From the NCBI RefSeq assembly GCF_018785265.1, contig NZ_WQPK01000023.1, positions 49,469 to 113,468 on the forward strand: a DNA stretch of 64,000 nucleotides, given 5' to 3'. The notes under the pieces are model-generated. The model did no database searches and was not told where the DNA came from. It worked only from the letters and a program-made list of their open reading frames with translations. Both the position numbers and the translations under genes were made by a program. The stretch is from Collinsella aerofaciens (lineage in GTDB: Bacteria > Actinomycetota > Coriobacteriia > Coriobacteriales > Coriobacteriaceae). This document shows, in pieces, positions 25,319 through 34,941 of this stretch (within the stretch, counting starts at the first letter, position 1; each line of letters opens with the position of its first letter).

Positions 25319-26674
25319 ATGAGCTACACGCAGAAAGTTCTCGAAGAGCTCAAGGCCCGCTATCCCGAGCAGCCTGAGTTCATCCAGGCCGCGACCGAGA
25401 TTCTCGGCACCATCCAGCCGGCGCTCGACGCCCATCCCGAGTACGAGGAGGCCGCCCTGCTTGAGCGCCTCGTCGAGCCCGAGCGCATCGTCATGTTCCG
25501 TGTTCCCTGGGTCGACGACCAGGGCAAGGTTCAGGTCAACCGCGGTTACCGCGTCGAGTTCAACTCTGCCATTGGACCCTACAAGGGCGGCCTGCGCTTT
25601 AACCCGACGGTCACCCTGGGTATGCTCAAGTTCCTGGGTCTGGAGCAGATCCTCAAGAACAGTCTGACCACCCTTCCCATGGGCGGCGGCAAGGGCGGCT
25701 CCGACTTTGACCCCAAGGGCAAGTCCAACAACGAGATCATGCACTTCTGCCAGTCCTTCATGACCGAGCTCTATCGCCACATTGGCCCCAACACCGACGT
25801 TCCTGCCGGCGACCTGGGCGTTGGCGGCCGCGAGGTCGCCTACCTGTTCGGTCAGTACAAGCGCCTGACCAACGAGTGGACCGGCGTCCTTACCGGCAAG
25901 GGCCTCTCCTTTGGCGGTTCGCTCGCCCGTACCGAGGCCACCGGCTACGGCCTAGCCTACTTTGTGGACGAGTACCTCAAGAGCCGCGGCGACTCCTTCG
26001 AGGGCAAGAACGTCGTCGTTCATGGCTCCGGCAACGTCGCCATCTACGCCGTCCAGAAAGTCTCCCAGCTCGGCGGCAAGGTGCTGGCCTGCTCCGATAC
26101 CCACGGCTGGGTCGAGGATCCCGACGGTATCGACTACACCGTGCTCGAGCATGTCTACAACAAGAAGCGCTCCGGCCACGACAAGGGCGTTACGCTCGCC
26201 ATGTACGTTGACGAGAAGCCCAACGCCGTGTGGCACGAGGGCGACGGCCGCGGCGTGTGGCAGCTGCCCTGCGACATCGCGCTGCCCTGCGCTCGTGAGA
26301 ACACGCTGCTGCTCGAGGACGCTCAGGCGCTCGTCGCCAACGGCTGCAAGGTGGTCGGTGAGGGCGCGAACATGCCCACGACCATCGAGGCTACGACCTA
26401 CTTCCAGGAGAATGGCGTCGCCTTTATGCCCGGTAAGGCTGCCAACGCCGGCGGCGTGCTCGTGTCCGGCCTTGAGATGAGCCAGAACGCCGAGCACCTG
26501 TCCTGGACCTTCGAGGAGGTCGACGGCAAGCTCGAGCAGCTCATGCGCGGCATGTTCCACAACGTGGACGACACCGCCAAGGAGTATGGCCAGGAGGGCA
26601 ACTTTGTCATGGGCGCCAACATCGCCGGCTTCCTGAAGGTCGCCGACGCCATGCTCGCCCAGGGCGTCTGCTAA
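25319..26674 (+). CDS. gdhA: glutamate dehydrogenase
   Basis: Interconverts glutamate with 2-oxoglutarate and ammonia; 451 residues, the hexameric bacterial length, probably NADP-dependent. PYKGGLRFNPTVTLGMLKFL near residue 92 and LPMGGGKGGSDFDPKGKS near 122 contain the catalytic lysines, and VPAGDLGVGGREVAYL near 163 the catalytic Asp. The Rossmann motif is VVHGSGNVAIYAV near 240. ATG 25319 follows TTGGAGGAAGC. It is monocistronic, closed by a terminator at 26702. Confidence 0.96.
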   Translation: MSYTQKVLEELKARYPEQPEFIQAATEILGTIQPALDAHPEYEEAALLERLVEPERIVMFRVPWVDDQGKVQVNRGYRVEFNSAIGPYKGGLRFNPTVTLGMLKFLGLEQILKNSLTTLPMGGGKGGSDFDPKGKSNNEIMHFCQSFMTELYRHIGPNTDVPAGDLGVGGREVAYLFGQYKRLTNEWTGVLTGKGLSFGGSLARTEATGYGLAYFVDEYLKSRGDSFEGKNVVVHGSGNVAIYAVQKVSQLGGKVLACSDTHGWVEDPDGIDYTVLEHVYNKKRSGHDKGVTLAMYVDEKPNAVWHEGDGRGVWQLPCDIALPCARENTLLLEDAQALVANGCKVVGEGANMPTTIEATTYFQENGVAFMPGKAANAGGVLVSGLEMSQNAEHLSWTFEEVDGKLEQLMRGMFHNVDDTAKEYGQEGNFVMGANIAGFLKVADAMLAQGVC

Positions 26675-26701
26675 ATCTTCGCTCGACATAGCATCGCAGA
26701 A

Positions 26702-26732
26702 GGCTCCCAGCTATCTGGCTGGGAGCCTTTTC
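26702..26732 (+). terminator. gdhA terminator
   Basis: GGCTCCCAGC (26702-26711) pairs perfectly with GCTGGGAGCC (26718-26727) around a 6-base loop and is followed by TTTTCT. Confidence 0.92.
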
Positions 26733-26750
26733 TATCCCGGAGGACTCCTC

Positions 26751-26823
26751 ATAACTTGCGGTGAAATACGGACTGTTTTGCGTTCCAGAACGGCTAATCA
26801 GTCCGTATATCACCGCAAGTTAT
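26751..26823. repeat. intergenic palindrome, TTGCGGTG family, copy B
   Basis: Arms 26751-26775 and 26799-26823 are complementary with one mismatch. The outer stem AACTTGCGGTGAAATA is shared with other copies; the inner stem is CGGACTG/CAGTCCG, as in copy D. It lies between the gdhA terminator and the molybdenum hydroxylase genes. Confidence 0.85.
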
Positions 26824-26903
26824 GGATGGGTGGGTGGATTTTGTCCTAAAACGGTGTGCGGCCCCTCGTTTGGTACACTTAAAAGTACTGGACAAGTGAA
26901 GAG

Positions 26904-27818
26904 ATGGGGGAGAACGTGCTCAAGTTCGGTACCTACGTCCGTGTTGGAAACGCGGCCGAAGCCTATGAGCTCTTACAGAAGAACCGCAACAACAAGATTG
27001 TGGGCGGCGGCATCTGGATGCGCCTGGGTTCGCGTCGCGTGGCGACGGCGATTGACCTTTCGGCCTGCGGACTCGATCAGATCGAGGAGACCGAGACCGA
27101 GTTTCGCATCGGTGCCATGTGCACCCTGCGCCAGCTCGAGCGTCATGCCGGGCTCAACGCGCTTGTCAACCATGTCTTTGAGTTCGCCGTCCACGATATC
27201 GTGGGCGTGCAGCTGCGCAATACCGCCACGGTGGGCGGCAGCATCTACGGCCGCTTTGGCTTCTCGGACGTTCTCTCCGCCTTCCTCGCGCTCGATTCTT
27301 ACGTTGAGCTGACGGGCGCCGGCCGCGTGCCGCTCGCGGAGTTCGTTGACATGGGCTACGTGCGCGACGTTATTGAGCACGTGGTGGTCGTTAAGCACGA
27401 TTACCGCGCAAGCTATGAGGCCGTGCGCAAGGCCGCGACCGACTTTCCCTCGCTGAACGTTACCGCCGCCTGGTGGGACGGCTCCTGGCATGTCACCGTG
27501 GGTGCCCGCCCGCTGCGCGCGACCCTGCTGCAGGGCGAGGCGTGCGGCCTGGTGAATGAGCGTCCTTGCGAAAACGAGCTGCGTGCCCTGGCCGCGTCCG
27601 TACGCGCGCTGAGCTACGGCACCAACCTGTGGGGCTCGGCAGACTACCGCCGTCGCATCTCGGTCCCGCTCGCCATCCAGGCTGTGCGTCGCGCCGCCGG
27701 CATCGAGCTTTCGGCCGCGCTTGCCCGCGAGCTCGAGGGCGTGCAGATTCCTAAGTTCGCCACGGACGAGTATTCCTGCCGCCGCGTGCCCGGCGTCGAT
27801 TCTAGTGAGGTGCGCTAA
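26904..27818 (+). CDS. FAD-binding subunit of a molybdenum hydroxylase (XdhB-like)
   Basis: A 304-residue CO dehydrogenase medium-chain/XdhB-type flavoprotein. NKIVGGGIWMRLGSRRV near residue 30 replaces the usual GGxT FAD loop, and HDIVGVQLRNTATVGGSIYG near 100 is the second FAD motif with its R-N-x-A-T-x-G-G pattern. It passes electrons from the catalytic subunit to an acceptor. Its stop overlaps the start of the next gene. The loop GGGIWMRL lacks the usual Thr, which is worth noting but may be normal in this subgroup. Confidence 0.85.
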   Translation: MGENVLKFGTYVRVGNAAEAYELLQKNRNNKIVGGGIWMRLGSRRVATAIDLSACGLDQIEETETEFRIGAMCTLRQLERHAGLNALVNHVFEFAVHDIVGVQLRNTATVGGSIYGRFGFSDVLSAFLALDSYVELTGAGRVPLAEFVDMGYVRDVIEHVVVVKHDYRASYEAVRKAATDFPSLNVTAAWWDGSWHVTVGARPLRATLLQGEACGLVNERPCENELRALAASVRALSYGTNLWGSADYRRRISVPLAIQAVRRAAGIELSAALARELEGVQIPKFATDEYSCRRVPGVDSSEVR

Positions 27819-30649
27819 TGGCTGCCAAACTCATCGATCTTTCCTTTACGCTCAACGGCCGCAAGGTCAAGGTTCAGATTGCCCCCGACACCATGCTCTT
27901 TGCGCTGCTGCGCGAGCAGGGCTGCGCGTCGGTGCGCTGCGCCTGCGAAACCACCAACTGCGGCCTGTGCACGGTGTGGCTCGACGGCGACCCGGTGCTG
28001 AGCTGCTCGGTTCCCGCCGCGCGCGTCGAGGGCCACACCATCACCACGCTCGAGGGCCTCAAGGCCGAATCCGAGGCGCTGGCCCGTGCGATGGCTGCCG
28101 AAGGCGCCGAACAGTGCGGTTTTTGCGCCCCCGGCCTCATTATGAACGTGCTGGCGCTCGCCCGCGCCGCCAAGGAGGACCCGAGCCTCGTCGCCACGCG
28201 CGAGGAGCTGTCGCGCCAGCTGGCCGGCAACCTCTGCCGCTGCAGCGGCTACGAGAGCCAGCTGCGCGCCATCGTCCGCTTCCTCAACGAGTCCGGCGTG
28301 CAGGTGGGCTTTGAGATGCCCGAGCTGCCCGTCAACGACACGAGCTCCGACGGCGTCTCCTACAAGCAGATCACCCACAAGCAGCCCAAGAAGGACTCGA
28401 AGGCCCTGCTCGAGGGCCGTCCCGTCTACACGGGCGACATGGTGCCCGCCGGCGCGCTCATCGTCAAACTCAAGCGCAGCCCCTATGCCCGCGCCAAGAT
28501 CCGCTCCATTGATACGTCGCGCGCCCTGAAGGTGCCCGGCGTGGTGGGCGTCTACACCTACGAGGACGTGCCCCAGCGCCGCTTTACCATCGCCGGCCAG
28601 AGCTATCCGCAGCCGAGTCCCTATGACCGCCTGATTCTCGAGAACCTGGTCCGTTACCAAAACGAGGAGGTGGCGATCGTCGCCGCCGAGACCGAGGAGG
28701 CCGCCGACAAGGCGCTCAAGCTCATCAAGGTCGACTACGAGGTGCTTGAGCCCCTGCTCGACTTTACCCAGGCACTCGATAATGACATCGTGGTCCATCC
28801 CGAGGGCGACGTGACCTTTATGTTTCCGCAGGGTGGCGATGTTCCGCGCAACCTGGTGTGCAGCGGTACCAGCGATTTTGGCAACCTTGACGAGGCGTTC
28901 GCCCAGAGCGACATCGTCTTCACCCGCACCTATACCAGCCAGGCCACGCAGACCGCGCCCATGGAAACTTTCCGCGCCTTCGCGACGACCGACGCGTTCG
29001 GGCGCATTTCGGTGACCACCTCGACGCAGGTGCCCTTCCACGTGCGCCGCATGGTCGCGCAGTCGCTCGATATCCCGCAGTCGCAGGTGCAGGTCATTAA
29101 GCCGCGCATCGGCGGCGGCTTTGGCTCCAAGCAGACGGGCTGCTGCGAAATCTTCGTGGCGTTCGTGACACAGCAGACCGGCCGTCCGAGCTACTGCTGC
29201 TACACCCGCGAGGAGACCATCACCGCGGGCAACTCGCGCCACCAGATGCAGATGACCGTTAAGCTGGGCGCCATGAACGACGGCACCATCACGGCCATCG
29301 ACCTGCATACGCTGTCCAACGCCGGCGCGTACGGCGAGCACGCTACCACGACGATCGGCCTTTCGGGTCACAAGAGCCTGCCCATCTACAATCACGTGAA
29401 GGCGAGCCGCTTTAGCTGGGACGCCGTCTACACCAATACCAACCGTGGCGGCGCGTATCGTGGCTACGGTGCCACCCAGGGCCAGTTTGCCGTGGAGAGC
29501 GCGGTCAACGAGCTCGCTGACATGCTGCACATGGACCCCGCCGACCTGCGCCTTAAGAACATCGTGCGCGAGGGCGAGATCATGCCGCAGTACTACAACG
29601 AGAAGCTCAACGCCTGCGCGCTCGACCGCTGCCTGCTGCGCGCGATGGACATGATCGGCTGGCGCGACAAGCCGCTGGCCGTGGACCTGGGCGACCGCGT
29701 GCGAGCCCTGGGCTGCGCGCTCACCATGCAGGGCTCGGGCATCTCCAACGTGGACATCGCCGGCATCGACATGCGCCTGGAAGAGGACGGCTTCATTACC
29801 ATCGGCACCGGCGCCACCGATAACGGCATGGGCGTCGACACAATCCTGGCGCAGATTGCCGCCGAGGAGCTGGGCGTGGAGAGCTCGCTGATCGTGGTGC
29901 GCGGCGTGGACACCGATGTGTCGCCGTTCGATGCCGGCTCGTACGCGAGCTCGGGCACGTACGTGACGGGCCTTGCGGCCAAAAACGCCGCGACCGAGCT
30001 CCGTGAGAAGATTTGCGCCAAGGCAGCCCAGATGTGGGATGTGGATGCCGCCGAGGTGGTCTTCGATGGCCAGTACGTGCGTCTGTCCGACGAGCGTGCC
30101 GCGCGCGAGCAGAACCGGTACCTCACGCTGCGTGACTTTGCCAACCTGTGCGTCAAGAATATCGCGGGCGGCGACGCGCTCACCTCGCATGCCTCTGCCT
30201 GCCTGCCCGTTTCGCCCCCGCCGTTTATGGCCGGCATTGCCGAGGTTGAGGTCGACAAGGCCACCGGCAAGGTGACCGTGGTGGACTACGTGGCGGCTGT
30301 GGACTGCGGCACCGTTATCAACGAGGCGCTCGCGCGCGTCCAGGCCGAGGGCGGCATTGCCCAGGGTATCGGTCACGCGCTCTACGAGATCGTCGAGCAC
30401 GATGAGCGCGGTCGCCTGCGCACCGGCAACTTTATGAGCTACAAGCTGCCCACGCGTCTGGATATCGGCAGTATTCGCGTGGCCTTTGAGCCGAGCTACG
30501 AGCCGACGGGCCCGTTTGGCGCCAAGTCGATCGGCGAGGTCGTCATCAACACGCCGCTCGCCGCCGTGGCCTCGGCCGTAGCGCACGCCACCGGCCATCA
30601 GGTTCGCTCGCTTCCGATCACGCCCGAGAAGGCCCTGCTGGGGGAGTAG
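27818..30649 (+). CDS. molybdenum hydroxylase, fused [2Fe-2S] and molybdopterin subunits (xanthine dehydrogenase family)
   Basis: A 943-residue fusion. Residues 1-160 form the iron-sulfur part, with a plant-type ferredoxin motif (CASVRCACETTNCGLCTVW) and the second cluster CGFCAPG...CRCSGY. Residues 190-943 are the catalytic domain, with RIGGGFGSKQ near 430, RGYGATQGQF near 548 and GPFGAKSIGEVVIN near 905, whose Glu is the expected catalytic base. Substrates in this family include purines, nicotinate and aldehydes; sequence alone does not choose. Genes for selenium insertion into such enzymes (yqeB, yqeC) are not nearby, so dependence on labile selenium is only a possibility given the selenium genes upstream. 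Confidence 0.88.
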   Translation: MAAKLIDLSFTLNGRKVKVQIAPDTMLFALLREQGCASVRCACETTNCGLCTVWLDGDPVLSCSVPAARVEGHTITTLEGLKAESEALARAMAAEGAEQCGFCAPGLIMNVLALARAAKEDPSLVATREELSRQLAGNLCRCSGYESQLRAIVRFLNESGVQVGFEMPELPVNDTSSDGVSYKQITHKQPKKDSKALLEGRPVYTGDMVPAGALIVKLKRSPYARAKIRSIDTSRALKVPGVVGVYTYEDVPQRRFTIAGQSYPQPSPYDRLILENLVRYQNEEVAIVAAETEEAADKALKLIKVDYEVLEPLLDFTQALDNDIVVHPEGDVTFMFPQGGDVPRNLVCSGTSDFGNLDEAFAQSDIVFTRTYTSQATQTAPMETFRAFATTDAFGRISVTTSTQVPFHVRRMVAQSLDIPQSQVQVIKPRIGGGFGSKQTGCCEIFVAFVTQQTGRPSYCCYTREETITAGNSRHQMQMTVKLGAMNDGTITAIDLHTLSNAGAYGEHATTTIGLSGHKSLPIYNHVKASRFSWDAVYTNTNRGGAYRGYGATQGQFAVESAVNELADMLHMDPADLRLKNIVREGEIMPQYYNEKLNACALDRCLLRAMDMIGWRDKPLAVDLGDRVRALGCALTMQGSGISNVDIAGIDMRLEEDGFITIGTGATDNGMGVDTILAQIAAEELGVESSLIVVRGVDTDVSPFDAGSYASSGTYVTGLAAKNAATELREKICAKAAQMWDVDAAEVVFDGQYVRLSDERAAREQNRYLTLRDFANLCVKNIAGGDALTSHASACLPVSPPPFMAGIAEVEVDKATGKVTVVDYVAAVDCGTVINEALARVQAEGGIAQGIGHALYEIVEHDERGRLRTGNFMSYKLPTRLDIGSIRVAFEPSYEPTGPFGAKSIGEVVINTPLAAVASAVAHATGHQVRSLPITPEKALLGE

Positions 30650-30680
30650 ACGAGGCGCCGCCGCCCTTTGGCAAGCCCGG

Positions 30681-30850
30681 GGAAACCGCATCCCGCTTTT
30701 CGTCCGAATTGCGGGATGCGGTTTCCGTTTGAGGCCCCTGGCGGAAAGTGCATCCCGGAATAGGGGCTCAAAACGGGTTGCAGTTTCCGGTTGATGGCTA
30801 TAGCGGAAGCCGCATCCCATTCCGAGGCCCCAAGCCGGGACGCGCTTTCC
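30681..30850. repeat. three tandem 46-bp hairpins with a 62-bp period
   Basis: Hairpins at 30681-30726, 30743-30788 and 30805-30850 each begin GGAAR and end TTTCC. The first has perfect 16-bp arms (GGAAACCGCATCCCGC / GCGGGATGCGGTTTCC); the others are imperfect versions of the same stem. Each is 46 bases and the spacers are exactly 16 bases. They follow the molybdenum hydroxylase gene by 31 bases. The pattern resembles REP/BIME clusters. Confidence 0.85.
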
Positions 30851-30887
30851 GGCGCATGGCCAGCACCGCCTGACTGCCGAGTCCCAC

Positions 30888-30960
30888 CGAAGTTGCGGTG
30901 GAATAGGGACTGTTTTGGAGGACTGGAGCCCCAAACAGTCCCTATTCCACCGCAACTTCG
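30888..30960. repeat. intergenic palindrome, TTGCGGTG family, copy C
   Basis: Perfectly complementary arms: CGAAGTTGCGGTGGAATAGG from 30888 and the matching right arm ending 30960, with the inner stem GGGACTGTTT/AAACAGTCCC. It is the most regular copy, located 38 bases after the hairpin array and 110 bases before tRNA-Leu. Confidence 0.88.
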
Positions 30961-31070
30961 ATGGGGCGGCGGGGGATTCGATGCGTACTCGTGGTGAGGT
31001 CGTGAGCCTGTAAAAGGTGTGCGTGCGCTTGCCGTTCGTATCTGCTATCATTCCTAGTCTGTGCGCTCAT

Positions 31071-31154
31071 GCGGGCGTGGCGGAATTGGTAGACGCGCCA
31101 GATTTAGGTTCTGGTGGGATTCCCGTGAAGGTTCGAGTCCTTTCGCCCGCACCA
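31071..31154 (+). tRNA. tRNA-Leu (anticodon UAG)
   Basis: Acceptor stem GCGGGCG/CGCCCGC, anticodon stem CCAGA/TCTGG around loop TTTAGGT with anticodon TAG, a class II variable arm (GGGATTCCC region), T arm with GGTTCGAGTCC, discriminator A and encoded CCA (31152-31154). 84 nt. Confidence 0.95.
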
Positions 31155-31245
31155 TCGCACTTGCGTCGGCCCTGGCCGTCGCGACACTTTGTTGCATAAA
31201 GGTACCAGCACCTCAGATAAGCTGGGCAGTATGAGGAGGAACGTG

Positions 31246-32544
31246 TTGAACATCACCGCTTCTGACGTCAAGGACGCCAAGCTCACCGCTACGGTCACCA
31301 TCCCGGCCGCCGACGTCGACGCCGCGATCAAGAAGGCCTACAAGGACACCGCCAAGAAGTATCGCTTCCCGGGCTTCCGCGCTGGCAAGGCTCCCCGTCC
31401 GGTCATCGACTCCGCTCTTGGCGCCGAGGCTACCCTTGCTCAGGCCACCAACGACCTGATCGCCGCCAACGAGCCCGCCGTCCTCAACGAGTTGGACATC
31501 GTCCCCACCAAGAGCGGTGACTACAAGGAGCTCGACCTCACCAAGGATCACGAGGACTACACCTACACCGTCGAGTTCTCCCTGCGTCCCGCTGCCGAGC
31601 TCTCCTCCTTCGACGCCGTCGAGATCGAGATGCCTCCCGCGGAGGTCACCGAGTCCGAGATCAACAACCAGGTCGAGATGCTCCTCAACTACCGTGCCAC
31701 CTTCGAGGACGTCGAGGGTCGCGCCGTCGAGGCTGACGACTATGTCACCGTCGACCTCAAGGCCGTCGAGAACGCCGACAACTTTGCCGCTGAGGGCCGC
31801 ATGCTCATCGCCGGTAGCGACAGCAACCCCAAGGAGTTCAACGAGGCTCTGATCGGTGCTAACGTTGACGACGTCAAGACCGTTACCTGGACCGACGAGG
31901 TCGAGGAGGGCGAGGAGGCCGAGACCCACACCGTCGAGGTCACCGTCAAGGGCATCAAGGTCCGCAACACCCCCGAGCTCACCGACGAGCTCGTCAAGTC
32001 CGACTTCGGCTTCGACAGCATCGATGCCATGCGCGACGCCATCAAGATAGAGATCGAGCAGGACAAGGCTTCCCGCCTGCCGGCCGAGAAGGAGAACCGT
32101 TGCGTCTCCGCTCTCGCTGAGCGTCTGCAGCTCGACGAGATGGACGCCGACTACGAGCAGTCCGTCTTTGAGGAGCTTGGCCAGAACTTCCTGTCCAACC
32201 TTTCTGCCCGCGGCATGACCCTGGACACCTGGCTTCCCGCTTCCGGTCTGACCATGGAGCAGTTCATCGGCGACCTGCACAAGCAGGCCAACGACGTTGC
32301 CCGTGAGTCCCTGGCTCTGGACGCCCTCGCCCGTGAGCTCAAGATCGAGGTCACCGAGGACGACATCAACGCTGAGTTCGAGAAGGCCGGCGTCAAGGAC
32401 GTCGAGGCTTCCAAGGCCGAGTTCATCGCCGATGGCCGCATGCCTGCCGTCCGCGAGTCCATCCGTCGCTCCAAGGCCGTCGATCACCTGGTCGAGAACG
32501 CCAAGGTGACCGAGGTCGACGAGACCGCCAAGGACGCCGAGTAA
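31246..32544 (+). CDS. tig: trigger factor (ribosome-associated chaperone, PPIase)
   Basis: Binds nascent chains at the ribosome exit. The N-terminal ribosome-binding domain has the signature region YRFPGFRAGKAPRPVID near residue 40, where the family has GFRxGKxP. The FKBP-like domain spans about 150-240 (DDYVTVDLKAVENADNF, MLIAGSDSNPKEFNEALIGA), followed by the C-terminal helical arms. I place the start at TTG 31246, six bases after AGGAGG (31234-31239); GTG 31243 is too close to that site and ATG 31231 overlaps it. 432 residues. clpP and clpX follow, the usual quality-control neighbourhood. Confidence 0.93.
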   Translation: MNITASDVKDAKLTATVTIPAADVDAAIKKAYKDTAKKYRFPGFRAGKAPRPVIDSALGAEATLAQATNDLIAANEPAVLNELDIVPTKSGDYKELDLTKDHEDYTYTVEFSLRPAAELSSFDAVEIEMPPAEVTESEINNQVEMLLNYRATFEDVEGRAVEADDYVTVDLKAVENADNFAAEGRMLIAGSDSNPKEFNEALIGANVDDVKTVTWTDEVEEGEEAETHTVEVTVKGIKVRNTPELTDELVKSDFGFDSIDAMRDAIKIEIEQDKASRLPAEKENRCVSALAERLQLDEMDADYEQSVFEELGQNFLSNLSARGMTLDTWLPASGLTMEQFIGDLHKQANDVARESLALDALARELKIEVTEDDINAEFEKAGVKDVEASKAEFIADGRMPAVRESIRRSKAVDHLVENAKVTEVDETAKDAE

Positions 32545-32620
32545 TTCTCGCCACCTTGCCCACGAGCGCATGCGCGCGCCCGTGATGGGGTAAAGTTATA
32601 CACCGGTTATCCGGTTGCTT

Positions 32621-32667
32621 CGTACGGTGCCAGCCAATGCATAGCATGCGGGCACCGTACGTTTATC
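32621..32667 (+). terminator. hairpin between tig and clpP
   Basis: CGTACGGTGCC (32621-32631) pairs perfectly with GGCACCGTACG (32651-32661) and is followed by TTTATC. It probably ends tig transcription, at least partly, 77 bases after its stop. Confidence 0.75.
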
Positions 32668-32707
32668 TAGAACCAATTTGGTCCGCAAGAGAGAAATGGA
32701 GATGCGT

Positions 32708-33328
32708 ATGATCGCCAAGTTCGATTCCGCCCTCGTGCCATACGTTATCGAGCAGACGCCGCGCGGCGAGCGCAGCTACGATATCTATTCGCGCCTGCTC
32801 AACGACCGCATCATCTTCTTGGGCGAGGAGATCAACTCCGTCAGCGCCAACCTGGTCGTTGCCCAGCTGCTGCATCTTGAGAGCCAGGATGCCGAGAAGG
32901 ATATCTCGCTCTACATCAATTCGCCCGGTGGCGAGGTCTACTCCGGTCTGGCGATTCTGGACACCATGAACTTCATCAAGCCGCAGGTCTCCACCATCTG
33001 CGTCGGTATGGCCGCGTCCATGGCCGCTGTGCTGCTTTCGGCCGGCGCCAAGGGTAAGCGCTTCTGCCTGCCGCACTCCAAGGTTATGATTCACCAGCCC
33101 AGCGGCGGTGCCCAGGGTCAGCAGACCGAGATTGAGATCGTGGCCGAGGAGATCAAGAAGACTCGCCGCGAGCTCAACCAGATCCTGTCCGACGCCTCGG
33201 GCCAGCCCATCGAGAAGGTCCAGGCCGACACCGAGCGCGATAACTACCTGACTGCTGCCGAGGCCCTCGATTACGGTCTGATCGACCGTATCGTCACTTC
33301 GCGCGACCTCGCCGCGAAGGATGCCTAG
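32708..33328 (+). CDS. clpP: ATP-dependent Clp protease proteolytic subunit
   Basis: Serine protease of the ClpXP machine; 206 residues. The catalytic triad is complete: Ser104 in [10 protein letters not shown], His129 in VMIHQPSGG and Asp178 in TERDNYLT. Ordered strands [18 protein letters not shown] lie near residue 60. ATG 32708 lies six bases after GGAG; the ATG at 32702 touches the ribosome site. Its stop overlaps one possible clpX start. Confidence 0.95.
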   Translation: MIAKFDSALVPYVIEQTPRGERSYDIYSRLLNDRIIFLGEEINSVSANLVVAQLLHLESQDAEKDISLYINSPGGEVYSGLAILDTMNFIKPQVSTICVGMAASMAAVLLSAGAKGKRFCLPHSKVMIHQPSGGAQGQQTEIEIVAEEIKKTRRELNQILSDASGQPIEKVQADTERDNYLTAAEALDYGLIDRIVTSRDLAAKDA

Positions 33329-33329
33329 G

Positions 33330-34736
33330 ATGGCAGGAAACATGCAGGACAACTTTGACGAGAACGGCAACCCCATCCGCTGCTCCTTCTGCGGAAAAGA
33401 GCAGGGCCAGGTCCGTCGCCTCGTAAAGGGCCCGACCAACATCTTTATCTGTGACGAGTGCGTCGCCGCCTGTTCCGAGATTCTGGAGGAGTCGCTGGCT
33501 TCGGACTTTATGGACGCTGCCCGCAACGGCAAGCTGCCGGGCTTCCTCAACGACCATGGTCAGTCTGCATCCCAGCCCGCCATGGACCCCGAGACCGAGG
33601 GCTTTGAGCTCGAGGACGACCGCCAGGTCATCACGCACGTGCCGACGCCGCACGAGATCTATGACGAGCTTTCGGCCTATGTTATGGGCCAGGAGGACGC
33701 CAAGCGCGCCATGTCGGTTGCCGTGTACAACCACTATCGCCGCGTGATTGAGGGCGGCGCCGCCGTGTCTGCCTTTGACGACGGCTTGGACTCGCAGTTC
33801 GACGACGATATGGACGAGGTGGAGCTCGCCAAGTCCAACATCTTGCTGCTCGGTCCCACCGGTACCGGTAAGACTCTGCTCGCCCAGACGCTTGCGCGCA
33901 TCCTCGAGGTGCCGTTTGCCATCGCCGATGCCACCGCGCTTACTGAGGCAGGTTACGTTGGCGAGGACGTGGAGAACATCCTGCTCAAGCTCATCAACGC
34001 CGCCGATGGCGACATCGAGCGCGCGCAGGTTGGCATTATCTACGTTGACGAAATCGACAAGATTGCCCGCAAGGCCGAGAACCTTTCCATCACCCGTGAT
34101 GTCTCGGGTGAGGGCGTTCAGCAGGCGCTGCTTAAGATCCTTGAGGGCACGGTGGCAAGCGTTCCGCCCACCGGCGGCCGCAAGCATCCCCAGCAGGAAC
34201 TGTTGCAGATCGACACGACCAACATCCTGTTTATCTGCGGCGGTGCCTTTGTGGGCCTGGACAAGATCATCGCCGACCGCGTGGGCAACAAGGGCGTAGG
34301 TTTTAACTCCGAGATCGCAGGCCCCACTTCGGTCGACGAGAACGACCTGCTGCGCCAGGTGCTCCCGCAGGACCTCAACGCCTTTGGCATGATCCCCGAG
34401 TTCGTGGGCCGTACGCCCGTCGTCACCCAGACGCAGGCGCTCGACGAGGACGACCTGGTGTCGATCCTGACCGAGCCCAAGAACGCCGTGGTGCGTCAGT
34501 ACCGTAAGATGTTCCAGCTCGAGGACGTTGAGCTTGAGTTTGAGGACGCCGCCCTGCACGAGATTGCCCGCATGGCGCTCGCCCGCAAGACCGGCGCCCG
34601 CGGCCTGCGCTCCATCTGCGAGGACGTGCTGCAGCAGACGATGTTCGACCTGCCCAGCGAGGAAGGTGTCGCCAAGGTCATCGTTACCGAAGCGGCCGTA
34701 AAGGGCGAAGAGCAGCCCCAACGCATCTACGGTTAA
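33330..34736 (+). CDS. clpX: ClpX ATPase subunit of Clp protease
   Basis: AAA+ unfoldase that feeds ClpP. The zinc-binding domain has Cys18, Cys21, Cys41 and Cys44 (CSFC...CDEC). Walker [11 protein letters not shown] lies near residue 175 and Walker [12 protein letters not shown] near 237. Sensor residues are in the C-terminal part ([16 protein letters not shown]). A spacer of about 40 acidic residues ([12 protein letters not shown], then [10 protein letters not shown] in the ATPase) separates modules. Start may be ATG 33330, ATG 33321 overlapping clpP, or ATG 33342 behind AGGAAAC; all keep the zinc domain whole. Confidence 0.95.
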   Translation: MAGNMQDNFDENGNPIRCSFCGKEQGQVRRLVKGPTNIFICDECVAACSEILEESLASDFMDAARNGKLPGFLNDHGQSASQPAMDPETEGFELEDDRQVITHVPTPHEIYDELSAYVMGQEDAKRAMSVAVYNHYRRVIEGGAAVSAFDDGLDSQFDDDMDEVELAKSNILLLGPTGTGKTLLAQTLARILEVPFAIADATALTEAGYVGEDVENILLKLINAADGDIERAQVGIIYVDEIDKIARKAENLSITRDVSGEGVQQALLKILEGTVASVPPTGGRKHPQQELLQIDTTNILFICGGAFVGLDKIIADRVGNKGVGFNSEIAGPTSVDENDLLRQVLPQDLNAFGMIPEFVGRTPVVTQTQALDEDDLVSILTEPKNAVVRQYRKMFQLEDVELEFEDAALHEIARMALARKTGARGLRSICEDVLQQTMFDLPSEEGVAKVIVTEAAVKGEEQPQRIYG

Positions 34737-34749
34737 ATAGCTTGAATTC

Positions 34750-34784
34750 AGGCCTCGCGGCAACCACCGCGGGGCCTGCCTTTT
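34750..34784 (+). terminator. clpX terminator
   Basis: AGGCCTCGCGG (34750-34760) pairs with CCGCGGGGCCT (34767-34777), one mismatch, followed by GCCTTTT, 14 bases after the clpX stop. Confidence 0.85.
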
Positions 34785-34785
34785 A

Positions 34786-34865
34786 GGGACAGGTTTATCT
34801 TGGTCGGTTTTTATATGGGCAAATGTCGTTTCCCCTGATAAAACCTACCAAAATAAACCTGTCCC
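34786..34865. repeat. 80-bp inverted repeat between clpX and valS
   Basis: GGGACAGGTTTATCTTGGT (34786-34804) faces ACCAAAATAAACCTGTCCC (34847-34865), complementary at 18 of 19 positions. The 42 bases between are A+T rich. It directly follows the clpX terminator and does not belong to the TTGCGGTG family. Confidence 0.75.
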
Positions 34866-34941
34866 TTTTCGGTAGGTATGCCTGTGCTATTCTGTGAGAT
34901 TGTCAAGTTAGTACCTTCAGACTGAAGTAATCGATACCTAA

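Noticed and set aside
31071..31154. tRNA-Leu as attachment site for an integrated element
   Set aside because: No integrase gene or duplicated tRNA 3' end is found nearby; the only integrase is at 49608 and uses another site.
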